Source of the DNA: Helianthus annuus
Taxonomy: Eukaryota; Streptophyta; Magnoliopsida; Asterales; Asteraceae
Length of the DNA stretch: 64,000 bases
Reading direction: 5' to 3'
Assembly (NCBI RefSeq): GCF_002127325.2
Contig: NC_035434.2
Span: 81,842,664 to 81,906,663, forward strand
The translations under genes were made by a program, and so were the position numbers. The notes beneath the pieces are model-generated. The model had not been told where the DNA came from. It saw only the letters and a list, made by a program, of their open reading frames with translations, and did not search any database. Of the stretch, positions 23,201-34,545 are shown piece after piece; position 1 is the first letter of the stretch; every line of letters begins with the position of its first letter.

Positions 23201-23451
23201 TTCTAAGTTATGTAAAGGTTATTTAAGGTATGTTAAGCCTATTTCACTATTACGGAGTGTTCGTTGCATTAAAATGATTATATTTACGCATCAGTGCGTG
23301 TATAACCTTCCAGAAAGCGATTTAGAGCTTGAAATCGAACAGGAGTTGATATGTGCAAACGATACACATATTTATACAAGTCCAAAGTATGAAATAAAAT
23401 ATTTCATTGGTTTGGTGTTTGTTTGATGGTTGAAGTGACACAGGTGTCACA
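20245..23451 (-). repeat. Left (3') LTR of the gag-only element
   Basis: 3207 bp, TGTCACACCC...GGTGTCACA. Compared with the right LTR it lacks about 190 bp (the right copy's 28513-28706), which the solo LTR at 44889 retains, so this is a deletion. A TATA box on the minus strand is at 22369-22376, beside a 12-nt G run. The GC-rich box GGCGGGCCGCCTGG (about 22595) lies upstream of it. No genes; frames such as 20628-20879 are conserved only because both LTRs are copies. Confidence 0.9.
22369..22376 (-). promoter_or_regulatory. TATA box in the left LTR
   Basis: Minus TATAAATA. The same site is at 28846-28853 in the right LTR and 47217-47224 in the sister solo LTR. Confidence 0.6.
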
Positions 23452-23468
23452 GTCTCCCCTACTTTAGG
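23452..23468 (-). other. Polypurine tract of the gag-only element
   Basis: Minus CCTAAAGTAGGGGAGAC directly before the 3' LTR start (TGTGACACC). Confidence 0.75.
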
Positions 23469-23930
23469 AAATTTCGTCCCGAAATTTAGTTTTAGAGGAA
23501 ACTTGTGAAGACAGCTGTGACGGTTTCGCTTTCAGACAAATCCATTGAACCCTTAGGTAAAACTCTGGGCCATGTTAGGATCCTTAGCGAAAATTTCAAC
23601 CCACAAAGTGAAGTCCTTGTAGTAACAAAACATGGAGTTTCGAACTACAGGCAGGAGAACGTTTCCCGTAAAGAGTTATCATAGGAAACTTGTGTGTGCC
23701 TGAAATCAGAATTGGGGAGTGTAAGGATAAATGACATTGGTCAAAATCCAAGACTTCTCCCGTATCATTACTCTTGTCACTGTAGGTCTTAACACATGAC
23801 AAAACTTCCTGTGGTTTCTGTGCACTGAATTCCATAATTATGCAGGCCTCCATAATTACGTACTTTCTTGCACAGTCCGCACAGTTCATTTCATAATGCG
23901 TATGCGAAAAAAATTCAAACGAATAATCTC
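23469..23930 (-). other. Interior between polypurine tract and hairpin array
   Basis: Has the sense motif GGGACGAAATTTC close to the polypurine tract (shared with the Tekay copy at about 37346-37362 and 37453-37465). A 97-codon minus frame at 23596-23889 has no recognised domain. Confidence 0.5.
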
Positions 23931-24265
23931 TTCAGCTAAACTACCCAAGAGAAATATTTAACTATATCAACGTAGGATGTCTTTAACTAGATTGTCGAAC
24001 CAATCTATTTAACTTAGATCGACGTAGGATCTCTTTAACTAGACCACCCGAGGGCCTTTTTAACTATATCAACGCATGATATATTCAACTAGATTGTCGA
24101 ACCAATCTCTTTAACTTAGATCAACGAATGATCTATTTAACTAAACTACCCACGGGGAGTATTTAACTAAACTACCCACGGGGAATATTTAACTACGTCG
24201 ATGTAGGATGTCTTTAACTAGATTGTCGAACCAATCTCTTCAACTAAATCAACACATATTGTCCT
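23931..24265 (-). repeat. Array of 13 hairpin units, 25-26 nt each
   Basis: Thirteen consecutive units each start with TT(T/C)AACT or close to it on the plus strand (first unit TTCAGCT), followed by a short inverted repeat. Examples: AGATTG/CAATCT (three units), TAGATC/GATCTA, AGATC/GATCT, TATATC/GATATA, ACGTC/GATGT (one wobble) and ACTxCCC/GGGxAGT. The spacer is fixed while the stems differ and mostly still pair. The array lies in the sense 3' part, after the zinc-knuckle ORF. At least eight units form stems of five pairs or more; 23931-23956, 24170-24195 and the last unit pair poorly. Confidence 0.82.
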
Positions 24266-25333
24266 TAAACTTTGGAATAGTACTTTATAATCCAAGGGAC
24301 TTAACTACAACGTAGAAGTCCATTAAGTATTTAAGATAGTACCTTTTTGAATATCCTACTACGAATCCCTCATATGAAGATATGAAAGATTCCAGAGGAT
24401 TTGGATAACGAATATCCAGGGTATACAAAAACACAAAATGCATAATAGAAAACACAAGATGCATAAACACATAGTCATATAACCACAAAGATTGTTTAAC
24501 TTGATTTGTTATCATTCTGTTAATTTGTTCTGCTAACTGTGCACATGTATTCAAAGCACACCAGGTATCCAATCAGTGGATTTTGATTGGTGCTTTAAAT
24601 ATTTCTAAGAATCTAACTATAAAGATAGAAAGATCTTAAAGAGAAAATTCGATTTCGATTCTAAGGAACCGAAATGATCGAATTTTGGTACATGAGGAAT
24701 CCAATTAAGGACTCTGATTTGTATGATAATCATCCACAAGGGTCTAGTTATGGGGATAAAAGATCCCATATGGATTTTAGAAGTTGAAGATGTTTTGAAA
24801 CCTTGCACTGGACGTGTTTAAGTCAAAACACGAAGTAAAATGCTTATGAGGTTGAGATGCTCAATATGCCATGGCAACATATGGAGCGGAATTTGAAAGT
24901 TAAGTCAATGTATGAGGATAAATATTTTTGAAACTATGCATGTTTGAAGAAATCAGAACGTAATGGGTATGAGATTTGAAGATATCCTTGGTTATCTAAA
25001 CAACGATTTAAAGGTATAGAAGCACGATTACTCGTGATGTCACTTTATTTCCTGTACTTCGTTTCTAAGAATAAAACGAGTACTTAGAATTTACTAAGAA
25101 AATCATGAGTAAACGCAAAAATGGGAAGAATTTTCACGGAAGTAGTTTGCAAGGAACATAGTTCCTTAACGTAGGCGTTATAGGGGAATGCCATACATAC
25201 ATGTAACTATACTTGTATATCAGAATTGCGAACAACAACTTTTATTTATGAACGGGACAGATTGTTTTACATAACAAGTAAAATAGAAGAAACAAAAGTA
25301 TAAGACAACAACATCTTCTAAACAGCCAATTGT
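24266..25333 (-). other. Interior between array and zinc-knuckle ORF, non-coding
   Basis: Minus frames at 24285-24572 and 24617-24808 match nothing. No pol motif is visible. The stretch looks like filler typical of non-autonomous elements. Confidence 0.55.
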
Positions 25334-25915
25334 TCATCCGTGGGTTAGATTTGCCTTAGCAAACTTTGGGCAATTTCTTTGGAAATGACCCATCTCGCCA
25401 CAGTTGAAACAAGAACCTGGTAGGAAACGACCTTGAGCGGGATTGTTGCCAGCTTGGTTTGGTGCAGTTGCGGCTGTGCAAACTCTTGCTGTATGGCCTA
25501 TAAGTCCACAAGTTTGGCATTTGCGGCACTTTACATTGACATGATGATGGAGGCTACATTGGTTGCACAAGGGTGCAGTTCCGTTGTATGGCTTCCTAGC
25601 AGGGGGTTGAGCTGGTCGGTTGGGGATGTCTTGACCATTGCGAGTGACCACGGCGAAGTTCTGAGAAGCCTTTCGCTTCCTTGACCTCTTAGGGGATCCA
25701 GTCTGTTCATCTATGGTCTTTGATTCCTTGATTGGTTTCTTGGCTGGTGGTGCAGGCTTGACTTCCGCTTCCTTTGGTGGCCCTTGAGTGGCTTCATTGT
25801 TGAGACGAGACATGGCAAAGCCTAATTCAACAGTCTTCAGAATTACCTCGCCTATCCGCTGGGCAAATTTGGCCGTCTGCTCGGATATCTGCGCATCGTT
25901 GCGATGAAGAGACAT
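25334..25915 (-). CDS. Nucleocapsid-like zinc-knuckle protein, intact ORF
   Basis: ATG at 25913-25915 (MSLHRNDAQ) to TGA at 25334-25336, 193 residues with no break. The N-terminus is a short helical stretch. A Pro/Lys/Ala-rich basic linker follows (residues ~55-115, KRSRKRKAS), then Cys/His motifs CNQCSLHHH and the two knuckles CQTCGLIGHTARVC and CFNCGEMGHFQRNC. The tail resembles gypsy (Tekay-type) gag, but the capsid (Retrotrans_gag) core is absent, so it is much shorter than the ~393-codon gag at 40505-41686. Likely role: RNA binding or packaging with capsid supplied by a helper. An upstream ATG at 25975 would add 20 residues, less likely because they are hydrophobic and unlike gag. Confidence 0.78.
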   Translation of the reverse strand: MSLHRNDAQISEQTAKFAQRIGEVILKTVELGFAMSRLNNEATQGPPKEAEVKPAPPAKKPIKESKTIDEQTGSPKRSRKRKASQNFAVVTRNGQDIPNRPAQPPARKPYNGTAPLCNQCSLHHHVNVKCRKCQTCGLIGHTARVCTAATAPNQAGNNPAQGRFLPGSCFNCGEMGHFQRNCPKFAKANLTHG

Positions 25916-26520
25916 TCTGGAGGAAATGAAGGATATAGGAGGAAATAAATGAAATGTTATCGGTAAATAAAACAAGATGACAACGCATAAAAATTGCGAT
26001 CATTTGTTTGTTACCTAAGGCAAACAAATGAGACGGTGTCTAATCAAAGTAAGCAGGTCATATTAATGTATCGCGAAAACATGCTTTAGCCTATAAGTGG
26101 ACACTCACCCCAAGAGTTCCCAGGTAAGAGTGACTGGTCCGATTATGTGGATTTGTACGAACACTCTAGCCTTAGACAGAAAACTCAGAGTACAGGCATC
26201 CACTCTTCCAGATTGCACGTGTTCACACAATAAGACCCAAATTTTGACGAGGTTTTGAAAGCTCCAAGGGGTTCAAAACCATATAACAGAGGGTTCAAAA
26301 CCTTCCAATAGAGGGTTCAAAACCTAGTAATCAATCATCCTAGAACAGATGATTAGTTTTTGAAGCGGTTTTGAAATTTATGTTCTTGTTGTGGTCGTCG
26401 CCTAAGGATAGGTGACGGTATTGTTTTATGACTAAACGCAAGTAAACTCGCGTTAGGGTCCTAGGAAGGTTATAGACTAGGTCAAAGCATTACTAATAAC
26501 CTAATTCCCTATAACCATTG
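25916..26520 (-). other. Leader between primer site and zinc-knuckle ORF
   Basis: About 600 nt with no long frame. Has three copies of a GGTTTTGAACCC-like sequence (minus) near 26255-26320. Nothing else stands out. Confidence 0.5.
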
Positions 26521-26532
26521 GCTCTGATACCA
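26521..26532 (-). other. Primer binding site of the gag-only element
   Basis: Minus TGGTATCAGAGC, seven nt after the LTR end; initiator tRNA-Met type. Confidence 0.93.
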
Positions 26533-26539
26533 ACTTTTC

Positions 26540-29500
26540 TGTCACACCCCGACCACGTAGAACATACCAAACGTGGCGGAAATGTCGGGGAGTGTTGTAA
26601 CAGAATTAATTGTTTCAAATCCATGGCAATTGAAGTTCCGTTTTATAGATCAAACATGAAAGTTTACATTGTTTAAACAAGAACCAAATAGTACATAACA
26701 TAAATTAACTAGTTCTTGTCTCGTTTTAAGTCACTAAGGCACAGGTCCGCCTAAGTATATCTTGATAAGTCCTATGCATCATCTCCTGAAAACACATGTG
26801 AAAATAGGTACGCCAGCATAAAAATGCCTGTGAGATACATTGGTTTTGTGAAAACGGAATTCATGACTTATGTTTGAGAAAATGTTTAGTCATGAACCTT
26901 GTAATTTGCTTTGTCTTGTAAATCATTTGAAAAACGATAAGATCAGATGATATGTATAAATAAGAGAACACTGTATGGTTAAATGGATAACCATGTAAAA
27001 CGAGTTTGTATAAGGTAAGTTGTTTGTAAAACAATGTCTTGTGAAGAATATGTTATTTGTGTAAAATGTAATGTATCTAAACTGAAATGACTTGGATAAC
27101 GCTACGATATGTAATACTATACAAGCATTTATATATAGGAAGTACCAGCGGCGTATCCACCATGTTTGTATCATATTACACACGCCACGTTACACCAACC
27201 ATTTACCCAAACCATCCACCATGTAAATTGTTCATGTATAAACCAAATGTCAAGTGTTATTGTGTAAACCATGTCGAAATGTCTATGTTCAATGTAAATA
27301 ATGCAATGCGTACCCAAAATATATCTTGTATGGTAAGCGAGATGTATCAACTCAACCATATGTAAAATGCACAAAACAAGGTGTTGAAGTAAAACATGGT
27401 TTAAATCAACGTTATGTTTCGTGGAACAATGCATGCTCTACTGATATAAACACTTATGCGGTATTGTGAAATATGCATACATCCAAGCCTTGAGACTGTG
27501 GCGACAAACCCTTAAACAAATTAAAGGTTTATCTAAGTTATGTATATCGAATTCGGTCATTCCTTCCAATCCAAACAAACCCAGGATTTCAGGAACGGGA
27601 GTTGTCAATTCCTATGGTACCACTACCTACTAACGAACGGCGTAGCTAATGTTAATGAATGTATTGCTCCATGTTAAACAAACCAAATGTTATACCAAAA
27701 ATGAAGGCATGTGATGTAAACAATTTGTACTAAGTATGCACACAATAGGCATAAATAGCATGAAAATGAAATGTGAAACAATGTACTAAGTATGCACATA
27801 ATGGGCATACATAGCATGAAATGTAATGAAATCATGTACTATAAATGTACTAATGAACATAGCCAGTATATGATGTGAAAACATGAAAGCATGAAAGTAA
27901 CAAGTAGGCACATGTGTTTCACCCCAAAACAGTTTGGAAAACAGTAAAAGAGGGGTTCAATGTACTCACCTGAGATTGCTTTGAATTCCTTGTGTAATAA
28001 TCACACAATGCTAGAGATCACGGGATATCAAACAGCACCTAATAGGTAGCTATATTAATATACCGGACCAAAATCGGAAGGATCGGATAGTATGCGGGTT
28101 CGTAAACCAAACGAGTATGGAAACTCGTGTAATATGGTTTAACCAAGCCTACATACTAAAATGAAACCTAACCTAAGTGCTTACGGCCCATCACGACCCG
28201 TTTAGGTAGCTTATGCTACCTTAACGCGTAGAACGCGTTTGGAACGCCTAACATCGTGACCACAAGGTATAACCTCGGAAGGTTATAGCTATGGTCACCT
28301 AATGTGTTTGGTCGGATCCTAATGATCGACCAAATGGGTCGGGTTTGAAAGTATAAGCGATGGTTTAGATCGCTTACCTTACGACCCTATATAAGCACTA
28401 TACTAAAAGTGACGAGCTAAGCACGCTAGAACATGCTTAAGTAAGTTTAGAAAACAGGTTTGGCACCAAAACAAACGACCTTGATGCTCACAAGTAGTTT
28501 GGTTACAAAATAAGCAAGAATGCGCATTTTGGCCAAAACTACGACTCGTCACTAAGCCTAGATAACGTGGTAATCAGTAGGTATAGTCACTACGGACTAT
28601 AACCATCGTGATCACGCTCACGTTATGAAGTTCTAATGAACTTCGTGTTGACCATAGGCTGGTCAAAGTAGAAAGTCAACAAAACATTGACTTTCGGACT
28701 CGAAAAGCGAATAAAAGAACGAAAGAATACTTACGGAGGGTCCCCGAATGCTAATCTAGATCAAAGAGCTCAGGTATGAAGCAATGGCATCAACTTAGAG
28801 CATTTTGATCAGATTTTTGTGGGTTTTACATCAAGGGGGGGGGGGTATTTATAGGAAAGGTAGAGCCGTTAGGATCATTTCTTGAATATCGTGCCACGAT
28901 CTTAAGCGTACACTTGTCAAAATGTTGTGGTGCCTTATCTTGACCCTTAGCTCCTGAGATGGTGAAAGGGCATTGCCCTTTGGTGTGTTTGAAAGGCCAA
29001 GTTCAGCAAGAAAACCAAATTTCTGTTACTGAAGGTGCCATGCGGCCTGCATCAGGATATGCACAAACCCAGGCGGGCCGCCTGGGCCTGTCTGATCTGC
29101 ACATACTTTCAGAAATGGCAGTTTTGGTCCCTGTTGAGTATTTAAGTCATTTCCGACACTTCTAAGGCCCGTAAAGCCAACTTTAAGGCCCTAAAATGAT
29201 GCCTAAACATTGTGGACATGAAACATGCTCAAACATGTGTCGGATGTTGGTTCGTTTGGCCGTACGAACGCGATGTTCGCTTAATTACGACAGAATGTGC
29301 ATAAGCGCGAAAAACGATCCAAATGACGCGACGAATGGATTTTTCTTATGCCAAACAGTAAAATAAAATGTTTTAGTGCTTACATAAATTTTTGGATGTC
29401 CGGATGTATTCATAACATAAGTTATGCGCGAAAATGCAAACTTGTGCACTTTTTGACGCTTTTAGTCTCTGAATGACCCAAAAGTTTATTTTAGCACACC

Positions 29501-29928
29501 GAACACCTCAAAGCCTATTTCTAAGCTATGTAAAGGATATTTATGGTATGTTTAACTTATGGTCATGTTCCGGAATGTCTGTTACAGTTCAAATTGGCAT
29601 ACTTTCGTAGTTTGTCAACTTTAGTCCCTGTAAGCGATTTAACTTGATTTTGCCATACCAAAGCCTTTAAAACTTATTTCTAAGTTATGTAAAGGTTATT
29701 TAAGGTATGTTAAGCCTATTTCACTATTACGGAGTGTTCGTTGCATTAAACTGATTATATTTACGCATCAGTGCGTGTATAACCTTACAGAAAGCGATTT
29801 AGAGCTTGAAATCGAACAAGAGTTGATATGTGCAAACGATACACATATTTATACAAGTCCAAAGTATGAAATACAATATTTCATTGGTTTGGCGTTTGTT
29901 TGATGGTTGAAGTGACACAGGTGTCACA
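26540..29928 (-). repeat. Right (5') LTR of the gag-only element
   Basis: 3389 bp. Nearly identical to the left LTR apart from the ~190-bp segment at 28513-28706 present here, a short gap near 28227 and scattered substitutions. TATA box 28846-28853 beside an 11-nt G run. The GC-rich box is near 29072. Confidence 0.9.
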
Positions 29929-31009
29929 GATGGTAAGTATACAATAAATTAGTTTTAAATCTTTATTTTAATCATTGAGTTTCAGTTACACTTTTAATTT
30001 TGGTATTTTTTTTAAATTGAATAATATCTTCTTCATCTTTCTAAGTTCAAAATAATATTATTTTCCATTTCTTTGTATGTTCATGTCGTTCAGCAGACCC
30101 TTGATAAGAGATAACTATATTCACACAAGACTAAGAAGTATTATTTTTTTAATAAATGAATTCATATGTTTGTGTTATTTATTCTTTTTTTAATTGCATA
30201 TTAATGCAAGAATGGATTATTTACAAAACGTTTGATTACATATTTTTTTTATTTTTGGATTAAATATTCAAAAAAAAAATTATAATTGCCTATCCATGGT
30301 TTCTTCATGTACTTATCATGAATCTTGTGTGATAATGTACACTTGTTCTAAACATAGGTGTGATAATGTACATATGTGTACATACGTGTTAAAAATATGA
30401 CTTGTTAATGTACATATATGTATATACGTGTTGAGACTGTTATGTACACATATGTACAATGCTGAACAATCATCTCAATACTTGCTACACACATGTGTAC
30501 CATGTTAAAAAACCATATCATTAACTTCTTTTTTAGAAGTATATTATGAATGTACATCTGTGCACCTTACAAATCGGACATGTACACTTAAAGAAGATGA
30601 TCAGATGCAGGAGCGGTTCTTAGAAGGCCACTGATAGGGCCACGGCCCAGGAAAGTTTTTCGGCCGTAGTGCTAATTTTCCACATTTCGGTCAAATTTTT
30701 TTATATATACTATGTTTGGCCCGGGCTTTTTTTAGTGCCCGTGTCTTTTTGCCCTGACACATTCAACGGGCAAGATCCGCCGCTGATCAGATGGAACAAT
30801 ATTTGTTAATGTACATATATGTACATACGTTTTTAAATGGTGATTACGTATAATACATATATGTACATTCACTTCTACAGTGTTTTTAATCATGTTCTAG
30901 ATGGAACAAATAATTACAAAACTGCCATTATTAAAATTTCCAAGATCTAAACAATTAATGGCTCAAATTAGTTCACACAGTTCACTCTCAACCTAATGTT
31001 CACTCTAGA

Positions 31010-31013
<4 letters not shown>
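29929..31013. mobile_element. E5-type element, left end missing
   Basis: The right end (TTCACACAGTTCACTCTCAACC, then CACTCTAGAACCCTATATA) matches E5. The left end is absent because it starts at the LTR edge 29928. The middle has at least eight GTACA(C/T)ATGTGTAC-like palindromes. A hAT-type MITE is nested at 30608-30785. Confidence 0.7.
30608..30785. mobile_element. hAT-type MITE, 178 bp
   Basis: Begins CAGGAGCGG and ends CCGCCGCTG, imperfect terminal inverted repeats starting CAG as in hAT elements. It is flanked by a perfect 8-bp duplication ATCAGATG (30600-30607 and 30786-30793). GC-rich compared with its surroundings. No coding. Confidence 0.85.

Positions 31014-31082
<69 letters not shown>
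31014..31082. repeat. (TA)n microsatellite
   Basis: About 34 uninterrupted TA units between the E5-type element and E8. Confidence 0.95.
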
Positions 31083-31084
<2 letters not shown>

Positions 31085-32288
31085 GCCCGCTAAAATGAAA
31101 ACCACCCCAGTTGCGAGAACCGCGAGAACAACTTTCCACCAATCAAATAATGACAACCAAAAGGGTAATATAGTCAATTAATCAAAACCATCAAATTACC
31201 TCTCTCTTCTCTTTAAAGTCTCTTTTTAAAGTTATTTCAATTTCTCTCTCTTCAAAACTATCAAATCATATATCTCTCCTCTTCAAAGTCTTTTTGTAAA
31301 AAAAGTTTTTATATAAAAAAAATTTGTAAAAAAATTTTGGTAAAAAAGTTTTTGTAAAAAATTTTAGAACGGTAAAAAAAACATAAAAAAGTAAAAAAAA
31401 CGTGTGTGTAATTTTTTTTTTTGTAAAAAAAGTTTAAAACCGTAAAAAAGTCTTCGTATAAATTTTTGTTCTTTGTTAAAAAGTTTTTTTTTTTGTAAAA
31501 AAAAACAGTTTAAAACCGTAAAAAAAGTTTAAAAACTTGTGTGTAAAAAAACAGCACGTAAATATGGGGCGTAAAAAACGACGCGTAAAAAAACAACTCG
31601 TAAAAACGGCTCGTAAAAAAATCGGGTGATAAAACAGCGCGTAAATATGGAGCGTAAAAACAACGCATTAAAACGGGGCTTAAAAAACGGCGCTTAACAC
31701 CGGGCGTAAAAAAACGGCGTGTAAAAAAACGGCGCGTAAAAAACCGGGTGTAAAAACGGCGTGCAAAAAACGGAGCGTAAAAAAACAGTGCGTAAATACG
31801 AATCTTAAAAAATGACGCATAAAAACGGGGCGTAAAAAATGACGCGTAAATACGGTGCGTAAAAAATCGGTCGTAAAAACGATGCGTAAAAACGGGGCGT
31901 AAAAACGACGTGTAAAAAACGAGGCGTAAAAACCAGCTCGTAAAAACGTTTTTTGTAAAAAAAAGATCCTGAAAAAATTGTTTTTTATTTTTGTAAAATA
32001 ATCAGATTTTTAAATGTTTTTAATTAAAAAATCTGATTTTAATAAAAAACAATTAATTTAATAAGACAAAAAGGTAATTGAAAACAACAAATACAATAAA
32101 GACAAAACAAGCAAATTTACTAAACTAGCCTTTTGACATTAAAATATTAAAAACATAAAAAGACAAAATAAATTTAATATTGTTTTTATTACTTTTAATC
32201 TCATCCATCCATCTCCCAACATCAACGGTTGGAAAGTGGTTCTCGTGATTCTCTTAACTGGGGTGGTTTTCATTTTAGTGGCCCCATG
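31083..32288. mobile_element. MITE-like element E8 (complete relative of E6)
   Basis: Terminal inverted repeats GGGCCCGCTAAAATGAAAACC and GGTTTTCATTTTAGTGGCCCC, with subterminal GCGAGAACC / GGTTCTCG motifs. AT-rich arms and an interior of CGTAAAA words. TA tract on the left, CA/TA on the right. Confidence 0.8.
31540..31955. repeat. CGTAAAAAACGGCG-type repeat block in E8
   Basis: More than 20 units of (G/A)CGCGTAAAAA(A)CG, roughly every 16-18 bp, with drifting central bases. Shares words with the E6 block. Confidence 0.85.
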
Positions 32289-32289
32289 T

Positions 32290-32348
<59 letters not shown>
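32289..32348. repeat. (CA)n then (TA)n microsatellite
   Basis: About 12 CA units run into about 17 TA units between E8 and E9. Confidence 0.93.
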
Positions 32349-32352
<4 letters not shown>

Positions 32353-32754
32353 GGGAGTTGGCTACAAAGTCCATTTTTCCTACAAAGTGTACAAAGTCAT
32401 AAAAAACCACAATTTCAGCTATAAAACACATTCAAAACCCACGAATAACAAAGTGGAGATTACTAAAACGCCATATTTGTGGGTTTTGTGTTGTGTTTTG
32501 GATGATAAGGCTTTGATTAGCGAATGACTAACATCAGTGTGTTTTATATTGATTATCATGTTGTGTTTTTATATTCATAGTTCTACGATTGTGTGTTTAA
32601 ATTTTTTATAGACTGATAGGGTTTGGATATTGTGTTTTAGTGATCTTCACTTTGTTATTCATGGGTTTTGAGTGTGTTTTATGGCTGAAATTGTGGTGTT
32701 TCATGACTTTGTATACTTTGTAGGAAAAATAGACTTTGTAGCCGAACCCCACCC
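32349..32754. mobile_element. Foldback element E9
   Basis: Arms: GGCTACAAAGTCC / GACTTTGTAGCC, then ACCACAATTTCAGC / GCTGAAATTGTGGT and AACCCACGAATAACAAAGTG / CACTTTGTTATTCATGGGTT. A long hairpin of about 400 bp flanked by TA tracts; ends AGGGTGGG and CCCACCCTATATA. Confidence 0.85.
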
Positions 32755-32772
32755 TATATATGTATATGTATG

Positions 32773-32849
<77 letters not shown>
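32755..32849. repeat. (TA)n with GTAT steps
   Basis: Short TGTATGTA start then about 35 TA units, between E9 and E10. Confidence 0.93.
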
Positions 32850-32851
<2 letters not shown>

Positions 32852-33264
32852 TGTGAGAACCACCCTTATTGTGAGAACCGCGAGAACCAATGTGAACACA
32901 ACCTAAAATAGCTAAATAAACCTAAAAAAAACCTAACCCCCACCCCCCCCCCTCCAAAAAAACCTAAACCCCCCAACCCCCCAAGCTAAAATGCTAAAAA
33001 CTAAACCCCCAAAAAACCTAAAAAAATCTAAAAAAATAAAAAAAATCTAATTTTTTTTAATATTTTTTATCCTCAAATCGCTACTTTTAGTGGCAAAAAA
33101 AAAATTAACATTTTTTTTGGCTTCGAAAATTAGCGATTTTTATATAAAAAATATTAAAAAAAATTTTGTGTGATTTTTAGCTATTTTTAGGCATTTTTTT
33201 GTTGTGTTCACATTGGTTTTCGCGGTTCTCGCAATAAGAGGTGGTTCTCGCATGATCTTCTCCC
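32850..33264. mobile_element. Foldback element E10
   Basis: Left GAGAACCGCGAGAACCAATG and GTGAACACAACC; right inverted copies GTTGTGTTCACATTGG and GGTTCTCG. C-rich run at 32937-32952 and inner arms around AGCGATTTT / AAATCGCT. Same family as E12 in the opposite orientation. Confidence 0.82.
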
Positions 33265-33800
<536 letters not shown>

Positions 33801-33860
33801 TATATATATGTATATATATATACCTATATATATATACCTATATATATATATACATATATA
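33801..33860. repeat. Interrupted TA tract (TACCTATA steps)
   Basis: TA runs with GTA, CCTA and CATA steps, between E11 and E12. Confidence 0.88.
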
Positions 33861-34385
33861 GGGAGAAGATCATGCGAGAACCACCTCTTATTGCGAGAAC
33901 CGCGAGAACCAATGTGAACACAACCAAAAATGCCTAAAAATAGCTAAAAATCGCACAATTTTTTTTTATATTTTTATATAAAAATCGCTACTTTTCGAAG
34001 CAAAAAAAAATAAAAAAAAAAATTTTTTGGGCCACTAAAAGTAGCGATTTGTGCATAAAAAATATTTAAAAAAATTTTAGATTTTTTAAGGTTTTTTGGG
34101 GGTTTAGTTTTTAGCATTTTAGCTTGGGGGGTGGGGGTGGGGGGGGGGTTTAGGGTTTTGGGGGTGGGGGAGGGGGTTTTTGTTTTTTTTTGTGGGGGGG
34201 GGGGTAGGTTTTTTTAGGTTTTTGGGGGTTTTAGTTTTTAGAATTTAGCTTGGGGGGAGGGGGGGTTAGCTTGGGGGGGGGTGGGGGTTAGGTTTTTTTT
34301 TTAGGTTTTTTAGCTATTTTAGGTTGTGTTCACATTGGTTCTCGCGGTTCTCACAATAAGGGTGGTTCTCGCATGAGCCCCTCCC
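33861..34385. mobile_element. Foldback element E12 (E10 family, inverted)
   Basis: Left GGGAGAAGATCATGCGAGAACC and GCGAGAACCAATGTG; right GTGTTCACATTGG and GGTTCTCGCATGAGCCCC. G-rich segments (34118-34290) match the C-rich side of E10 in inverted orientation but are longer. Confidence 0.82.
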
Positions 34386-34404
34386 TACATATATATGTAT
34401 ATAA

Positions 34405-34545
34405 AGGGGGCCGCTAAATTGAAAACCATTCCCAGTTGCGAGAACCGCGAGAACAACTCTTTATTGCGAAGGATCCATTAGGAACCACCTTTTATTGCGA
34501 GAACCTGTTATAACATTAACAACACTAGAAATGCACATGTGCATC
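34405..34545. mobile_element. MITE-like fragment E13, interrupted by the Tekay element
   Basis: Left end GGGGGCCGCTAAATTGAAAACC and GCGAGAACCGCGAGAAC as in E8, followed by a second set of ATTGCGAGAACC motifs from an E10/E12-like piece. Ends with ATGCACATGTGCATC, where the Tekay element inserted (TSD GCATC). It appears to be a chimera of two families. Confidence 0.6.

Larger units (their letters stand above)
20245..29928 (-). mobile_element. Gag-only LTR element with 3.2-3.4 kb LTRs
   Basis: LTRs at 20245-23451 (3207 bp) and 26540-29928 (3389 bp) flank a 3.1-kb interior. On the minus strand the order is LTR, tRNA-Met primer site (26521-26532), a 193-codon zinc-knuckle ORF (25334-25915), a hairpin-repeat block, a polypurine tract (23452-23468) and LTR. 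No protease, RT, RNase H or integrase. The plan fits non-autonomous TR-GAG or LARD-type gypsy elements. There is no matching TSD (left flank TTTTC, right GATGG), and a primer-site remnant lies outside the left LTR, so the copy has recombined. The solo LTR at 44889-48297 belongs to a sister subfamily. Confidence 0.88.

Noticed and set aside
23596..23889. 97-codon minus ORF in the gag-only element
   Set aside because: No similarity and no upstream context; probably chance.
23931..24265. CRISPR-like array
   Set aside because: Repeat spacing is regular, but the constant part is only about 7-8 bp, the variable parts are inverted repeats, and the setting is a plant retroelement.
33861..34385. Stowaway (Tc1/mariner) MITE call for E10/E12
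   Set aside because: TA flanks and CCCT ends are suggestive, but the Stowaway end CTCCCTCCG is not at the outer terminus in the right orientation.
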